Positions 7,201 to 13,829 of a DNA stretch of 19,600 nt are shown here, in pieces; positions within the stretch are counted from its first letter, which is position 1, and each line of letters opens with the position of its first letter. Both the position numbers and the translations under genes were made by a program. The notes under the pieces are model-generated. The model was given only the letters and a program-made list of their open reading frames with translations. It was not told the DNA's origin and made no database searches. Origin of the DNA: JBEKCP01 sp050014815 (GTDB taxonomy: Bacteria; Planctomycetota; Planctomycetia; Pirellulales; Thermoguttaceae); NCBI GenBank assembly GCA_050014815.1, contig JBEKCP010000036.1, forward strand, positions 1 through 19,600, given 5' to 3'.

Positions 7201-8483
7201 CGCTGAAAGACCCGGAAATAGGTGTCCGCGTGGCGGCGGGCGAGGCCCTCGCCTCGATGGGCGACCGCCGCGCCAACGACATGTTCCTGGAGATCCTCAA
7301 GGACAAGGACGCCCCCCGGCCCCGCCTCCGCATCGCCGTCAGGGTGTTGGGCGCCACCCGCGACCAGCGTGCGGTGGAGCCCCTGCTGCCGCTCTTGGCG
7401 TCGAGGGAGACGACAACCCTACATGCGGTCATCGAAGCGCTGGGGCGCATCGGCGACAAGCGCGCGGTCGCGCCCCTGATACCGATCCTCGGCAGCCTCC
7501 GGAATCCCGGATTCGTGGAGGCATCGCGGGCCTTGGGGCAGATCGGAGACCCCGCGGCGTTCGAGGCCCTGAAGAACTTCGTGGTTCTCACGCAGTTCCG
7601 CACCCACAAGGGCATCCGCCAACCGGCCATCGAGGCCCTCGTCAAGGTCGATCGCGATCGCGGCGTGGAGTTCCTGACGGAACACCTGAAGAACGTGGAG
7701 GCCGTGGACCGCGATCAGTTCGAGCAGATATGCAAGGTCTTCGCGACGCTCCAGGACCCGCGCACGATCAAACCCCTGCTGGCCCTGTTCGCCATGGAGG
7801 ACCCGGATACTCGGATCATGGCGGCCAAGGCCCGGAAGGAAGTGGGCGCCGCGAACATCCCCCAGTGCATCGCGGCGATGAAGGACGTGCCGGTCGGCCA
7901 GCGGTCGGGCCTGGCCGCGGTCCTGGCGGAAATCGGCCCGCCCGCCCTCAAGCCGGTCCTGGAGGCCCTGAAGAACGAGGCCCCGGAGATCCGTCAAGGC
8001 GCCGCTTGGACCCTGGGAGAGATGGACGACCCCGAACATGCCGGGGCCCTTCTCGACTTGCTCAAGGACCGGCATCCGGAGGTGCGGGCCGCCGCGGCCT
8101 GGGCGCTGGGGGCCATGCGGCATGAACCGGCCGTCGAGCCGCTCGTCCTGATGCTCAAAGACCCGGAGACCAGACCCCGGCAGTGCGCCGTGGCCGCGCT
8201 GGGGATGATCGGCAACGCCAAGGCCGCGGAGGCCGTACTGGCCCTCGTCCCCGACAAGGAGCCCTCGGTGCGGGTCGAGGTCTTCGGGGCGATGGGGCGG
8301 ATGAAGCTCACTCAGGCCCGAGAAGCGATTCAGGCCGCGCTGAACAACAAGGACGAGGACCCGGCCGTGCGCCAGGCGGCCGCGGACGCCCTGAAGTCTT
8401 TCGCCGCCACTAAACGCGCCCCGGCCGGGGCCAACCTGCCGACCAAGCAACCCGGCGGCCAACTCCCTGCAAAGCCCTATTGA
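4272..8483 (+). CDS. Giant putative lipoprotein: HEAT repeats, Ala/Glu/Lys pentapeptide rod, HEAT repeats
   Basis: This 1403-residue protein begins with a signal sequence and a lipobox-like VLGC (Cys25), so it is probably lipid-anchored. Residues about 43-172 hold four PBS-lyase-type HEAT repeats. A Pro/Arg-rich linker follows to about 260. Residues about 261-757 are a rod of roughly 95 near-phase-perfect pentapeptides with consensus [A/V/T]AAEK. Residues about 760-1377 hold many more HEAT repeats (for example RAAVEPLLAALKD), with a short basic tail. HEAT arrays are protein-protein scaffolds. The composition of the rod recalls TolA domain II but its period is five, not a coiled-coil heptad. 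I infer an extended helical spacer of about 70 nm carrying scaffolds at both ends. The ATG at 4272 was chosen over a TTG at 4263; ATG at 4278 is also possible, and no Shine-Dalgarno is evident. The next gene follows after 55 bases, suggesting an operon. The substrate or partner is unknown. Confidence 0.92.
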   Translation: MNMFWIPQTRAAIAAAILITLVLGCPGGCGRSSPAANETRHMIDNLRSSNPQTRASAARRLGELKCEDAVQPLARLLVDTEKDARLEAIVALGEIGTERAADPLCKALRSGEWTERKAAAESLGKVKDPRSIEALLALLHDEQSAVAAAAAQALVAIGKPATPALLEAGKTAAGEIALLDPAVTELTAAEKAATAKVAAATAALERLRAAGKAARPELPRRDKRPKRAETTLVEESRDVAPPLSRPYHNIPKHPKAAPRLDEAAIAERAAKEAAAEQAAAERAAAERAAAEKAAAERVAAAKAAAEKAAADKAAAKLAAENAVTEKTAAAKTAAEKAAAAKTVAETAAAEKVETDRLLAEKVAAEKTALAKAATDKTAAEKAAAEKSAADKILAEKVAAEKKAAEKAVADAAAAEMADRERESAEKFAAGAAAAEKIAAEKSAAEKAAADAAAAEKTAADKAVTETTTAERLAATKATSARAAAEKAAEGKARAEKAAAEKAEAARIAAEKAAKDDKPAAKTAAEKADAAKAEAEKVAAEKAQAAEIAAEKAEDAKAAAEKAVAEKADALKIAAEKAAAAKAAAEKGAPARLAATKAAAEKAAAEKTASAKVVAAKSAAQSAATAKTAADKAAAEKTAGEQTVGEKAAVAKAADEKAAAAKAAADKATAERVVAEKPAADRTVAAKAAADKAALEKTAADKAQAEKTAAEKLVADIAAAEKAAADRAAAGKAAEEKALADLAEAEKVAEQTLAEKTAKETSLRIACQIGEQVAVALGDFGDPAAMDVLRALMQAPSWPVRVTAADALVKLGDLKSADFLAEQLGAADERASSMAQDALRRMGPAAIPSLTKAMAGDRAGARLKAVNLLAKLDEAGVVLPLLIATIDKDSRVQQRAQAALGPRLGLAETLKELLSALASPDPDVRLAACEAVGKTGQVFPVASMAALLKDDKVQTRITAAEVLGQLQDRAAVEPLLAALKDPEIGVRVAAGEALASMGDRRANDMFLEILKDKDAPRPRLRIAVRVLGATRDQRAVEPLLPLLASRETTTLHAVIEALGRIGDKRAVAPLIPILGSLRNPGFVEASRALGQIGDPAAFEALKNFVVLTQFRTHKGIRQPAIEALVKVDRDRGVEFLTEHLKNVEAVDRDQFEQICKVFATLQDPRTIKPLLALFAMEDPDTRIMAAKARKEVGAANIPQCIAAMKDVPVGQRSGLAAVLAEIGPPALKPVLEALKNEAPEIRQGAAWTLGEMDDPEHAGALLDLLKDRHPEVRAAAAWALGAMRHEPAVEPLVLMLKDPETRPRQCAVAALGMIGNAKAAEAVLALVPDKEPSVRVEVFGAMGRMKLTQAREAIQAALNNKDEDPAVRQAAADALKSFAATKRAPAGANLPTKQPGGQLPAKPY
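5050..6550 (+). repeat. In-frame 15-bp periodic region encoding the pentapeptide rod
   Basis: The DNA repeats a degenerate 15-base unit of the kind gccgccgagaaggcc about 95-100 times, with GC-rich third positions. Units such as AAAEK, TAAEK, IAAEK and AAADK recur in constant phase. Only a few slips are visible, one near the start where a 14-residue segment replaces 15. Units differ by synonymous and nonsynonymous changes, so the array is old or selected rather than freshly amplified. Confidence 0.9.
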
Positions 8484-8538
8484 TCCCGGTGGGGTGCCCC
8501 GCGAATCGGCGACCCGCTGAAACCAAACGGAGTTCATC

Positions 8539-11500
8539 ATGAACGTGAAGAAGACTGCCATGTTTTTGTTTCCGACGGCGGCGGCCGTCGCGTTCCTTGC
8601 CGCCTGGGGCTGGACGATCTCGCGCAGCGGGAATCAGGGAGCGACCGGTGAGAAGGCCGCCGGCCTCGGCGCGGCAATCCCCGACGCCAGGTTGCGCGAG
8701 TTGATGGGCAACCCCAAAACCCGCCTGGAGACTGCCGTCCAGGCCGGCAACCAGAAGATGAAATCGGCGGTCGTGCTCCTGGCGCACTATGCCGTCGCCG
8801 ATCCGGACCCCGAGGTGCGAGCGGCCTGCGCCCGGGCGATGGGCCGGATCGGCGACGCGGATTGCGTGCAGCCGGTCATCAAGGCAGGCGAGGACGTCGA
8901 CCTCGCCGTGCGGCTGGCGGCCGTCGAGGCCATGGGGATGCTCAACGACCCGGCTGGCGAGAGCGAGTTGGTCCGCCAGCTCCGCAAGGAGGACCCCGAG
9001 GTCCGCCGCGCGGCCGCCGCGGCCCTGGCCGCCTACCGCACGCCGGACTCCAGCAGCGCTTTGGTGCATTGCCTGTCGGATCAAGATACGCGCGCCCGGA
9101 TCGCGGCCGCGACCGAGCTGGGCATGCGGAAGGACCCGTCGGCGCGAGAAGGTCTGGCCCGCGCCATGGGCGACGAGAAGACCGCGGTCCGCGAGGCCGC
9201 GGCCAAGGGCCTGGCCCGGGATACGGCCGAGGATGATTGGCCGGCCCTGTGCCGCGCCGTCGTGGACAACGAGAAGTCGGTCCGCGGCATTGCCCTGGAG
9301 GCCGCCCGAAAGATCGGCAAGCCGCTGGCCGGGGGGCTCGCAAAGGCTTTTCATCCCGGGGTCGGCGTCGAGGCCCGCAAGGACGCCGCGGCGCTGCTCA
9401 TCGAGTTTGGCGGCACGGAGACCGTTGCCGCCTTGGTGCGGTGCATCGACAAGCTTGGCGAACGTCCGCCCAAGGCCGCCGAGGAGTTGCGGTCCGAGGT
9501 GGTCGCGCACCTCAAGAGACTTGGCCCTTCGGCCCTGGAATCGCTCATCAAAGGCGGCATCGAGGCCCGCTGCGACCTGTTCGCCAAGGAGGCCGTGGCG
9601 CAGGTGTGCGTGTACTTGGGCAAGCCGGCGGCCGGAGCGATCCAGCAGCGGATCCTCAATTGGGTCCTGTTCCCCAACGCCTTGGAGTTGAAGCTCTGGG
9701 TCAGAACGCTCGGGGAGATTGGCGACGCCGAGTCGGCCGCCGCACTCAACCGGGCGATGGCGCAGGACGTTCCGGGGATCGAAGACCTGGTGGCGGACGC
9801 CCGCAACAAGATCGAGGCCCGCACGGGGGCGAAGCTTCCGCCGGCCCGGCCGGACACGGGCGAGGTGGCCGGCCCGAAGGGCTTTGAAATACGTCGCGGG
9901 CTGCCGCCGGAGGCGCCGTCGCCGAAGACCGAGCCGGGCAAGCTGCCGCCCGACGCCTGCGTCGTGCTCCGGCTCAAGGACGCGCTCATCCAGCCCGGCG
10001 GCAACCACGGCAACAAGGAACTGACGGCCGAGTTGATCCGGCAAGGCGGCAAGTGGACCGAGGTGGCATCGGCCAGCGCCCGCTCGTACAACGCGTCGTT
10101 CCACACGGGCGAGATCGTCAAGGGCGACGACCGCGGCGTCGAGTTGGAGATCATCGTCAACGACGATCCCTGGGTGGCAGGCGGCTTCGGCGCGTACCGG
10201 ATCGAATTCGAGCCGGGTGAGGAATTGAAAGGCCGTTTCGAGGGCAGGTACAACTACCGGCCGGTCTCCGGCCAGGTGACGGGCGAGGTGCTGCCCTTGC
10301 CGCCCGCTTCCACGTCCGAGGCCCCGCCGCTGGAAAGCGGCGAGCACCCGCGGCTGGTCTTCCGCAAGGGCGAGCTGGCGGCCATGCGCAAGCGGGCGCT
10401 GACGCCCATCGGCCGGGCGATCGTCCGGGCCGTTCGGGACCGGGTCGAGGGCCGCGGCGAGACCGTCGTCGAGGAGGCCGGCCTGGACGGCGCCATCGGC
10501 TGCGGCTTCCTCTATGCCCTCTTCGGCGACGAGGAGATGGGCCGCCGCGCCGTCCCCGCCCTGCTCCAGACGGTGAAGAATCCCAAGGGCGGGCACCCGC
10601 ACGACATGGCCTACAAGCTCAACTCCAGCGCGTTCGCCTACGACTTCGCCTACGACTGCCTGACGGAGGAGGAAAGGCAGGAGATCACCACCTACCTGGC
10701 GGAGAACCAGGGGATCATCGTCAGCTCCGTGGGACTGACCGGCAACTTCAACAACGGCCCGGCAAGCAACTGGACGGCCATTGGCACGGGCGGGGCGGGC
10801 CTGGCGGCGCTGGCGGTGCTGCGGGAGAAGGGCCCCATCGCGGTTCAATCGCCCCGCGAGGCGATGCCCGCCTTCGAGCTGGCCGCCGACGCCGAGGCGG
10901 GGCCGGCCGACGGCGTGCCCATCCACGAGTACAAGAGCGGCGAGGTCCTCAAGCAGTGGTTGTTGCTCGGGCCCTTCGACGGCGTCGAAGGCGATCCTTT
11001 GGCCTCGCTGGGCGGGGCGGAGAAGGCCCGACTGTCGCCCGGGATCAAGGTCGAGTTCCACGGCAGTTCGATGAAATGCGTCCCCTTGCCCGAAAGCGCC
11101 ATCGTGGCCAACGCCGCCTTTGCGGCCAAGCCCTTCAAGATCGTGCTCCCGGCCTTGACCCCCGGCGCGCGAAGCTACCTCTATAGCCTCTTGAAGATCG
11201 ACCGGGAGACGGGGGCCTCGGTCGACGTGTCGTTCCCCTTCGACTTCCAGGAGGCCACTTTGTGGATCAACGGCACGAAAGTGGTCAACGGCGCCGACGC
11301 GATCCTGAAGCCGGGCATGCACCGGCTCTTGATCGAGGTGAAAGGGCCCGTGGTCTCTCCGACATTTCGCGATTCGGACGCCTACCTGCACATGGGGCAC
11401 TACCAGCGCTACGTTCGTCAGTTGAAGAAGTACGCGATCGCCAAGAAGCGTTACGAGGAGACGGGCGAGCGGCAGGACATTCCCATCAAGCTCGGCCACG

Positions 11501-12858
11501 CTCGAAACGCCATGGTCAGTTGGTGGCGGAATTCGATCGGCGATCACGGCTGGGGCACGGAGAGCGGCTATTGGCACGCCCACGGCGAACTTATGCCCTT
11601 CACCATCGCCTACGAGAATGCGACCGGCGAGCGGGTCGTGCCGGGGACGGGCATTCCGTGGATGGCCCCGCTCGGCATGGCGATGACCACCGCCAGCGGC
11701 GCGCCCCAATTCAGTTCGGTCAAGGGGGCGCCGCTTGGCATGATCATCCACGTGATTGACCCGAAGGTGCAGCCGGCCCTGCTGTTGCCTTTCGAGAAGG
11801 ACCGGCTCTCCCAAACGCTCGCACACAGAGGCTGCAAGGAACTCGTTTTCCTCTTCGCCAACTACCCGTTGGACGCGCAGGCGAAGCCTGCGTCGGAGAT
11901 CATGCCGCTGGCGCTGGCCGATGAGCGCAAGGGCGGCTATGTCTTCCGCAGTTCCTACGACAAGGGGGGCCCGCCGACCGGCGGCCGCATAGGCCACATG
12001 GCTTACGCCGAGCCCAGTTCGCTCGACAAGGGGCTCGACGACATCCTGGCCGCGATCTTCCTCCGCAGCCGACCCTCCGGCGGCGGCTACTTCTTCTGCG
12101 AGTCGGGCACGTTCCGCATCGTCGGCCTGGGAACCCCTTGGGCCATGGGCTTGCCCGGCAACAAACGCAACTGGCAATACGCCGAAGAGTGCGTGGTCCT
12201 CGCGCCCCCCAGCAACGGCGCCGGATTGGGCAGGAAGATCTACTCCGAACTCAAGCCCGACGGCTCCGGCGTCGTCGGCGCCGACATGAGCGACGTCTAC
12301 CGCGATCACCCGTCGAAGATCAACGCCGCGCGGCACTTCGCCGTGGACTACAGCGGCGACTCGGGCGCTCCTGCCCTGATCGCCATCGTGGACCGCGTCC
12401 ACGGGGGCGAGGCGAAAACCTGGGTCATGCACTCCGGCGGCGCCTCGACTTCGGTCAGCGGAAACGATTTCACCATCGCCGGGCAGCAGCCGGGCACCTC
12501 GCTCGCCGGGCGGCTGATGGCCGACGACGGGGTCAAGCTGGCCACCGGACCCGTCGTGTGGCACCAATCCAACCCCGAATTCAAGAAGGAAAAGCAGAAA
12601 CCCAAGCCCAAAATCGTGGGAGGCGAGGTCGAAACGAATTTCAATACAGCCGAATTCGTCGATGTCCCCTGGGGTTCGGACACGACGCTGAAGGCCGACA
12701 CCAAGGCGGAAAACGCCGACTTCTTCTTCGTCATGACCATCCAGAAGGGCTCGCCCCCGAAGTTCGAGATCGAGGGCCGCGGGCTGGACGCCAAGGTCAA
12801 GGTCGGCAAACGGATCGTCCGGTTCGACCAACAGAGAGATCGCCTGGTCCTCGAATAG
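8539..12858 (+). CDS. Exported HEAT-repeat protein fused to a heparinase II/III-like region with inserted GPF module
   Basis: This 1439-residue protein has an N-terminal signal peptide or anchor (about 5-27). HEAT repeats span about 71-430. A predicted beta domain lies at about 465-585. From H603 (HPRLVFRKGELAAMRKRA) it resembles the start of heparinase II/III-type polysaccharide lyases. SNWTAIGTGGAGLAAL (from about 743) and HGWGTESGYWHAHGE (1003-1017) fit the (alpha/alpha) toroid of that superfamily. A module with LLLGPFD (G811-P-F813) and LWING is inserted between these, at about 803-950. The C-terminal part looks like the lyase beta-sandwich. In the expected His-rich strand the sequence reads GGYFFCESGTF (from about 1182), so the usual His/Asp appear absent and activity is uncertain. 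GGAG lies six bases before the ATG. It is probably cotranscribed with the upstream HEAT/rod gene. Family assignment is by motif memory, without alignment. Confidence 0.87.
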   Translation: MNVKKTAMFLFPTAAAVAFLAAWGWTISRSGNQGATGEKAAGLGAAIPDARLRELMGNPKTRLETAVQAGNQKMKSAVVLLAHYAVADPDPEVRAACARAMGRIGDADCVQPVIKAGEDVDLAVRLAAVEAMGMLNDPAGESELVRQLRKEDPEVRRAAAAALAAYRTPDSSSALVHCLSDQDTRARIAAATELGMRKDPSAREGLARAMGDEKTAVREAAAKGLARDTAEDDWPALCRAVVDNEKSVRGIALEAARKIGKPLAGGLAKAFHPGVGVEARKDAAALLIEFGGTETVAALVRCIDKLGERPPKAAEELRSEVVAHLKRLGPSALESLIKGGIEARCDLFAKEAVAQVCVYLGKPAAGAIQQRILNWVLFPNALELKLWVRTLGEIGDAESAAALNRAMAQDVPGIEDLVADARNKIEARTGAKLPPARPDTGEVAGPKGFEIRRGLPPEAPSPKTEPGKLPPDACVVLRLKDALIQPGGNHGNKELTAELIRQGGKWTEVASASARSYNASFHTGEIVKGDDRGVELEIIVNDDPWVAGGFGAYRIEFEPGEELKGRFEGRYNYRPVSGQVTGEVLPLPPASTSEAPPLESGEHPRLVFRKGELAAMRKRALTPIGRAIVRAVRDRVEGRGETVVEEAGLDGAIGCGFLYALFGDEEMGRRAVPALLQTVKNPKGGHPHDMAYKLNSSAFAYDFAYDCLTEEERQEITTYLAENQGIIVSSVGLTGNFNNGPASNWTAIGTGGAGLAALAVLREKGPIAVQSPREAMPAFELAADAEAGPADGVPIHEYKSGEVLKQWLLLGPFDGVEGDPLASLGGAEKARLSPGIKVEFHGSSMKCVPLPESAIVANAAFAAKPFKIVLPALTPGARSYLYSLLKIDRETGASVDVSFPFDFQEATLWINGTKVVNGADAILKPGMHRLLIEVKGPVVSPTFRDSDAYLHMGHYQRYVRQLKKYAIAKKRYEETGERQDIPIKLGHARNAMVSWWRNSIGDHGWGTESGYWHAHGELMPFTIAYENATGERVVPGTGIPWMAPLGMAMTTASGAPQFSSVKGAPLGMIIHVIDPKVQPALLLPFEKDRLSQTLAHRGCKELVFLFANYPLDAQAKPASEIMPLALADERKGGYVFRSSYDKGGPPTGGRIGHMAYAEPSSLDKGLDDILAAIFLRSRPSGGGYFFCESGTFRIVGLGTPWAMGLPGNKRNWQYAEECVVLAPPSNGAGLGRKIYSELKPDGSGVVGADMSDVYRDHPSKINAARHFAVDYSGDSGAPALIAIVDRVHGGEAKTWVMHSGGASTSVSGNDFTIAGQQPGTSLAGRLMADDGVKLATGPVVWHQSNPEFKKEKQKPKPKIVGGEVETNFNTAEFVDVPWGSDTTLKADTKAENADFFFVMTIQKGSPPKFEIEGRGLDAKVKVGKRIVRFDQQRDRLVLE

Positions 12859-12891
12859 CGTGCTGGAAGGCGACCCTCCCGAGGCAGGAAA

Positions 12892-12956
12892 GGGCACCCA
12901 GAGGGTACCCGGCACCTTTTTCGGCCCTCAAAGGGCCGAAAAACGAGCCAGTCCCC
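12892..12956 (-). repeat. Dispersed palindromic repeat, copy 2 (inverted relative to copy 1)
   Basis: Read on the minus strand it begins GGGGACTGGCTCG and ends GGTGCCGGGTACCCTCTGGG, like copy 1 at 741-795. Its centre holds a 12-bp stem, TTTTTCGGCCCT/AGGGCCGAAAAA. The T run precedes and the A run follows the stem on both strands, so it is not a classical intrinsic terminator. GTGAACGGTTACC follows at 12962-12974. Confidence 0.8.
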
Positions 12957-13266
12957 GGCCTGTGAACGGTTACCCAGTACACCGATAAGGTTGTGGCGTG
13001 GTGCCGGGACCATGGGATTCGCATGAAGGGGCATCCGTTACTTTGGGGTGACCAGACGGGAGTCCCGCCCCGGTCCCACGGCTAGCCGCTTGGCTACGGC
13101 GCCGTAAAACTGGCCCCTGCCATAAAGAATCTTCCCCGCTGCGGCAAGGCTAACCGCGAATTCCTCCGATCCTGGAAAATCGGTCAAGATTGCACGTCGC
13201 CAATACGATCCTTTATATCACTTCCCTATCCGCAGGCCGTTTATCCCCTGAGATCCAGCCCAAAGC
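12957..13266. other. Gene-free structured spacer before the 133-residue gene
   Basis: About 310 bases without a supportable gene. It contains an imperfect hairpin at 13050-13075 (GACCAGACGGGA/TCCCGCCCCGGTC), the palindromic CGGCTAGCCG near 13080, and a candidate promoter at 13190-13219. I tested the minus strand around 13060-13110 for a tRNA and found no cloverleaf. Confidence 0.5.
13190..13219 (+). promoter_or_regulatory. Candidate promoter of the 133-residue gene
   Basis: TTGCAC (13190-13195), 18-base spacer, TATATC (13214-13219). The predicted start near 13226 gives a leader of about 41 bases. The -10 element matches 4 of 6 positions. Confidence 0.33.
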
Positions 13267-13668
13267 ATGATGCCGGCACATTCCGCCTATGGGACGCACC
13301 CTGATGCGGTTAAGACCATCTTCTGGATTGACCTCCTGACCGAGAGATTGATGGACTGGCTCGATGGGCCCCTGGTGAAGCAGGCCGCCGGCGAGGTCGC
13401 CCGCGAGTGCCGCGCAGCCGTTACGGCGCGCGCGATATCGTCCGTCGGGTTGATGGGCGCCCACCAATCCAGAGGGTATGTTCGGGCCTTGGCCCCGAGT
13501 TTCATTGCCCGCGAGATCGACGCCGTTCTGAGCCGGCGTCGCGTCGGCCTGTCGCTCGGCCGGCGGGTGTTCGCCGAGGCGGTCGAGCAGGTGATCCGCC
13601 TGGTTGCGGACGATCTGGCCTGTGCGGGGCCGGCTTCCGAGTCGGCCCGTCCGGCCAAGGCAGCGTGA
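13267..13668 (+). CDS. Small hypothetical protein, 133 residues
   Basis: I do not recognise the family. The protein is predicted mostly helical, soluble and without signal peptide. It has a mixed N-terminal half (IDLLTERLMDWLDGPLVKQA) and a positively charged helical second half ending in an Ala/Pro-rich tail. The phrase GAHQSRGYVRALAPSFI has the unusual residue mix of a conserved block rather than a random GC-rich frame. Third codon positions are GC-rich, as in neighbouring genes, and a candidate promoter lies 48 bases upstream. Two consecutive ATG codons are possible starts; no clear Shine-Dalgarno. A G-rich dispersed repeat begins five bases after the stop. An overlapping minus-strand frame is judged a shadow. 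Confidence 0.55.
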   Translation: MMPAHSAYGTHPDAVKTIFWIDLLTERLMDWLDGPLVKQAAGEVARECRAAVTARAISSVGLMGAHQSRGYVRALAPSFIAREIDAVLSRRRVGLSLGRRVFAEAVEQVIRLVADDLACAGPASESARPAKAA

Positions 13669-13672
13669 GGCG

Positions 13673-13692
13673 GAGGGATTAGGGATTGGGGG
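13673..13692 (+). repeat. G-rich dispersed repeat, copy 1
   Basis: The sequence GAGGGATTAGGGATTGGGG starts five bases after the stop of the 133-residue gene. The same 19 bases recur at 18535-18553, four bases after the SDR gene stop. Confidence 0.75.
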
Positions 13693-13728
13693 TCTTAGGT
13701 CTTGGGACCGGCTCCAAGACCCAAGACC
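13691..13728. repeat. 15-bp inverted repeat (hairpin) upstream of pfk
   Basis: Arms 13691-13705 (GGTCTTAGGTCTTGG) and 13714-13728 (CCAAGACCCAAGACC) pair with one mismatch around an 8-base loop. Each arm is itself two near-copies of a GGTCTTGG-like unit. No T tract follows, so a terminator role is doubtful. Confidence 0.75.
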
Positions 13729-13756
13729 GCTTCGCCTTCCAAGCTTCGCCTTCCAA
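13729..13756 (+). repeat. Tandem duplication of a 14-base unit
   Basis: GCTTCGCCTTCCAA occurs twice without spacer (13729-13742 and 13743-13756), immediately after the hairpin and just before the candidate pfk promoter. Confidence 0.85.
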
Positions 13757-13759
13757 GCG

Positions 13760-13788
13760 TTGCAGAGCCGCAAGAATCGCATTACAAT
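13760..13788 (+). promoter_or_regulatory. Candidate promoter of the phosphofructokinase gene
   Basis: TTGCAG (13760-13765), 17-base spacer, TACAAT (13783-13788). The -10 element matches 5 of 6 positions. The start near 13795 leaves a leader of about 35 bases carrying the Shine-Dalgarno GAGG at 13819-13822. Confidence 0.42.
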
Positions 13789-13829
13789 GCGACAGTTTGC
13801 CTTTGCGGGCCGAGCAGCGAGGTTGGGAG

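Noticed and set aside
4688..7645. A 985-codon open frame on the minus strand across the HEAT/rod gene
   Set aside because: It is the antisense of the 15-base repeat and reads as Phe/Ser/Ala repeats with no start context. The plus frame has a lipobox, HEAT repeats and a meaningful pentad.
8410..12915. A 1501-codon open frame on the minus strand opposite the HEAT/heparinase-like gene
   Set aside because: GC-rich codon bias on the plus strand keeps the antisense frame open. The translation has no recognisable domain, signal or plausible composition.
12905..12944. Hairpin with T and A runs after the HEAT/heparinase-like gene as an intrinsic terminator
   Set aside because: On both strands the T run precedes the stem and A follows it, the opposite of what an intrinsic terminator needs.
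13050..13112. tRNA-like segment on the minus strand (GTAGCCAAGCGGCTAG resembles a D arm)
   Set aside because: No matching acceptor stem, anticodon arm or GTTCRA T loop could be placed. It is better described as palindromic repeat-like DNA.
13686..13829. N-terminal extension of the PFK by 48 codons
   Set aside because: The extension is repeat- and promoter-containing DNA. The conserved PFK N-terminus and Shine-Dalgarno place the start at 13830.
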